DNA from: Gemmatimonadales bacterium
Lineage (GTDB): Bacteria > Gemmatimonadota > Gemmatimonadetes > Gemmatimonadales > GWC2-71-9
Assembly (NCBI GenBank): GCA_004525055.1
Contig: SPDF01000100.1
Span: forward strand, 1 to 6,172
Reading direction: 5' to 3'
Length of the DNA stretch: 6,172 bases
Every line of letters starts with the position of its first letter. Within the stretch, counting starts at the first letter, position 1. The position numbers were made by a program, and so were the translations under genes. A model generated the notes under the pieces. The model saw only the letters and a program-made list of their open reading frames with translations. It was not told the DNA's origin and did no database searches. This document shows, piece after piece, positions 5,260 to 6,172 of this stretch.

Positions 5260-6172
5260 GGTCACCTCGCTTCGACACAAGGTCTTCGAGCTGGTTGATG
5301 ATCTTGGCCACCCGGTAGAGGGCGGACTGCGCACGGAGATAGTCCCGCTGACGGCGCGCAGGGCTGCCCCCCATGTCGGCGCCGGCTGGCACATCCTGAC
5401 CGATGCCGGACTGGGCACTGACCCGCGCACCGTCGCCCAGGGTCACATGGCCGACGACCCCAACCTGGCCGGCGAGAATGACACCGTCGCCCAGGCGGAC
5501 GCTGCCCGCCACCCCGACGCCGGCCACGATGAGACAGCCTCGGCCGGTTCGGACGTTGTGCGCAATATGAACCTGATTGTCGATCTTCGTGCCGGCGCCA
5601 ATGACGGTGTCGTCCAGGCTCCCCCGGTCGATGGCCGAATGCGAGCCGACCTGCACATCGTCCTCGAGGATACATCCGCCGACGTGTCGGATCGCCCGGT
5701 GGCCGTCGGGCCCGGAGGCGAACCCGAATCCGTCGCCGCCGATGACTGCCAGCGCCTTGAGCCGCACTCGGTTCCCCAGGCGGGTCCCCTCGTGACAGAC
5801 GCTGTTCGCCCCGATGTCACAGTCGTCGCCCACGATGACCCCGTCCCCCAGGACGACCCCCGGGCCAATACGGCACCGGGCGCCCAGGGAAACATCCTTT
5901 CCCAGAACCGCGTGGGCCCCGATGGACACCTCTCCCTGCCAGGTGGCTCCGGCACCGATGCAGGCCGTGGGATCCACTCCCCACGATGGCGGGCGTTCCG
6001 GGAAGAGCGCCGGCACGACCTGCAGGATGGCCTGCGCCGGATCGTCGACGATGATCCTGGTGACGGGGCCCGCGGGCTCGTCGGCGTGCTCAGCGCGGAG
6101 CAGCACCGCGCCCGCCTTTGACTGCTGAAAGGTGCCGAGGTAGCGGGGGCCGCTGAGGAACGACACCGTGCC
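5252..6172 (-). CDS. lpxD: LpxD, UDP-3-O-(3-hydroxyacyl)glucosamine N-acyltransferase (5' end cut by window edge)
   Basis: LpxD is the third lipid A enzyme. It moves a 3-hydroxyacyl chain from ACP to the free 2-amino group left by LpxC, in the cytoplasm, as a left-handed beta-helix trimer. The frame is open to the right edge, and the first visible residues (GTVSFLSGPRYL) match the inside of the N-terminal uridine-binding domain. About 35 residues are therefore missing, and the GTG at 6166 is an internal valine, not the start. Many hexapeptide repeats follow. The LpxD motifs IGGDGFGFA, AIDRGSLDDTVIG and NQVHIAHNV are all present. The second His of HIAHN (codon 5558-5560) matches the E. coli catalytic His239. 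The C-terminal helix (YLRAQSALYRVAKIINQLEDL) is the usual ACP-contacting tail. The TAG stop lies inside the start of lpxC-fabZ. Identity is very secure. Confidence 0.97.
   Translation of the reverse strand, partial: GTVSFLSGPRYLGTFQQSKAGAVLLRAEHADEPAGPVTRIIVDDPAQAILQVVPALFPERPPSWGVDPTACIGAGATWQGEVSIGAHAVLGKDVSLGARCRIGPGVVLGDGVIVGDDCDIGANSVCHEGTRLGNRVRLKALAVIGGDGFGFASGPDGHRAIRHVGGCILEDDVQVGSHSAIDRGSLDDTVIGAGTKIDNQVHIAHNVRTGRGCLIVAGVGVAGSVRLGDGVILAGQVGVVGHVTLGDGARVSAQSGIGQDVPAGADMGGSPARRQRDYLRAQSALYRVAKIINQLEDLVSKRGDRG
5262..5268 (-). promoter_or_regulatory. Ribosome binding site of lpxC-fabZ
   Basis: GAGGTGA on the minus strand, with its GAGG core at 5265-5268, lies five bases before the GTG at 5259. 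It decides between that start and another in-frame GTG at 5265, which lacks a comparable site. It sits inside the last codons of lpxD, so translation of the two genes is probably coupled. Confidence 0.7.

Noticed and set aside
3910..5298. A long plus-strand open frame (462 codons) opposite lpxC-fabZ.
   Set aside because: It is a shadow of the conserved minus-strand gene. Its translation has no recognisable motif and no plausible ribosome binding site was seen.
5039..6121. A 360-codon plus-strand open frame opposite lpxD.
   Set aside because: It is the complement of the hexapeptide-repeat codons of lpxD. Its Asp/Val/Gly-rich repetition reflects that, and no independent protein is supported.
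5252..6166. GTG at 6166 as the start of lpxD.
   Set aside because: The frame continues to the window edge with residues GT before it, and the local sequence matches the inside of the LpxD N-terminal domain, so the true start is outside the window.

Overview
The window is a compact, GC-rich segment in which every real gene lies on the minus strand. It reads from right to left as one operon for the lipid A core of lipopolysaccharide: lpxD (5' end cut by the right edge), a fused lpxC-fabZ, lpxA, a Gfo/Idh/MocA-family oxidoreductase, lpxB, a DUF374-type acyltransferase, and lpxK (3' end cut by the left edge). All six gene junctions overlap, by 4 to 34 bases, so there is no intergenic DNA. No RNA gene, mobile element, CRISPR array, promoter or terminator was seen. 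The operon promoter must lie beyond the right edge, and there is no gene-free stretch of 300 bases.

The organism is an outer-membrane (diderm) bacterium with high GC and frequent GTG starts. The LpxC-FabZ fusion, the oxidoreductase between lpxA and lpxB, and a DUF374 acyltransferase before lpxK together suggest Gemmatimonadota or a relative in the FCB-like diderms. This is inference from gene content and order; no marker gene is present to confirm it.

The products follow one pathway. LpxA adds the first 3-hydroxyacyl chain to UDP-GlcNAc, the LpxC half removes the acetyl group, and LpxD adds the N-linked acyl chain. LpxB joins two sugars into the disaccharide, and LpxK phosphorylates it at 4'. 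The FabZ half dehydrates 3-hydroxyacyl-ACP, so it competes for the acyl donors that LpxA and LpxD use. The DUF374 protein is a candidate late (secondary) acyltransferase. The oxidoreductase resembles GnnA-type enzymes, which oxidise the 3'' position of UDP-GlcNAc, but no partner aminotransferase is visible. The UDP-diacylglucosamine hydrolase (LpxH/LpxI/LpxG) and the Kdo transferase (WaaA) are also not in the window.

Nothing here looks like a wholly new system. The points most worth a second look are the orphan GnnA-like enzyme, the DUF374 acyltransferase, and an LpxK that lacks about 20 residues just before its catalytic aspartate.
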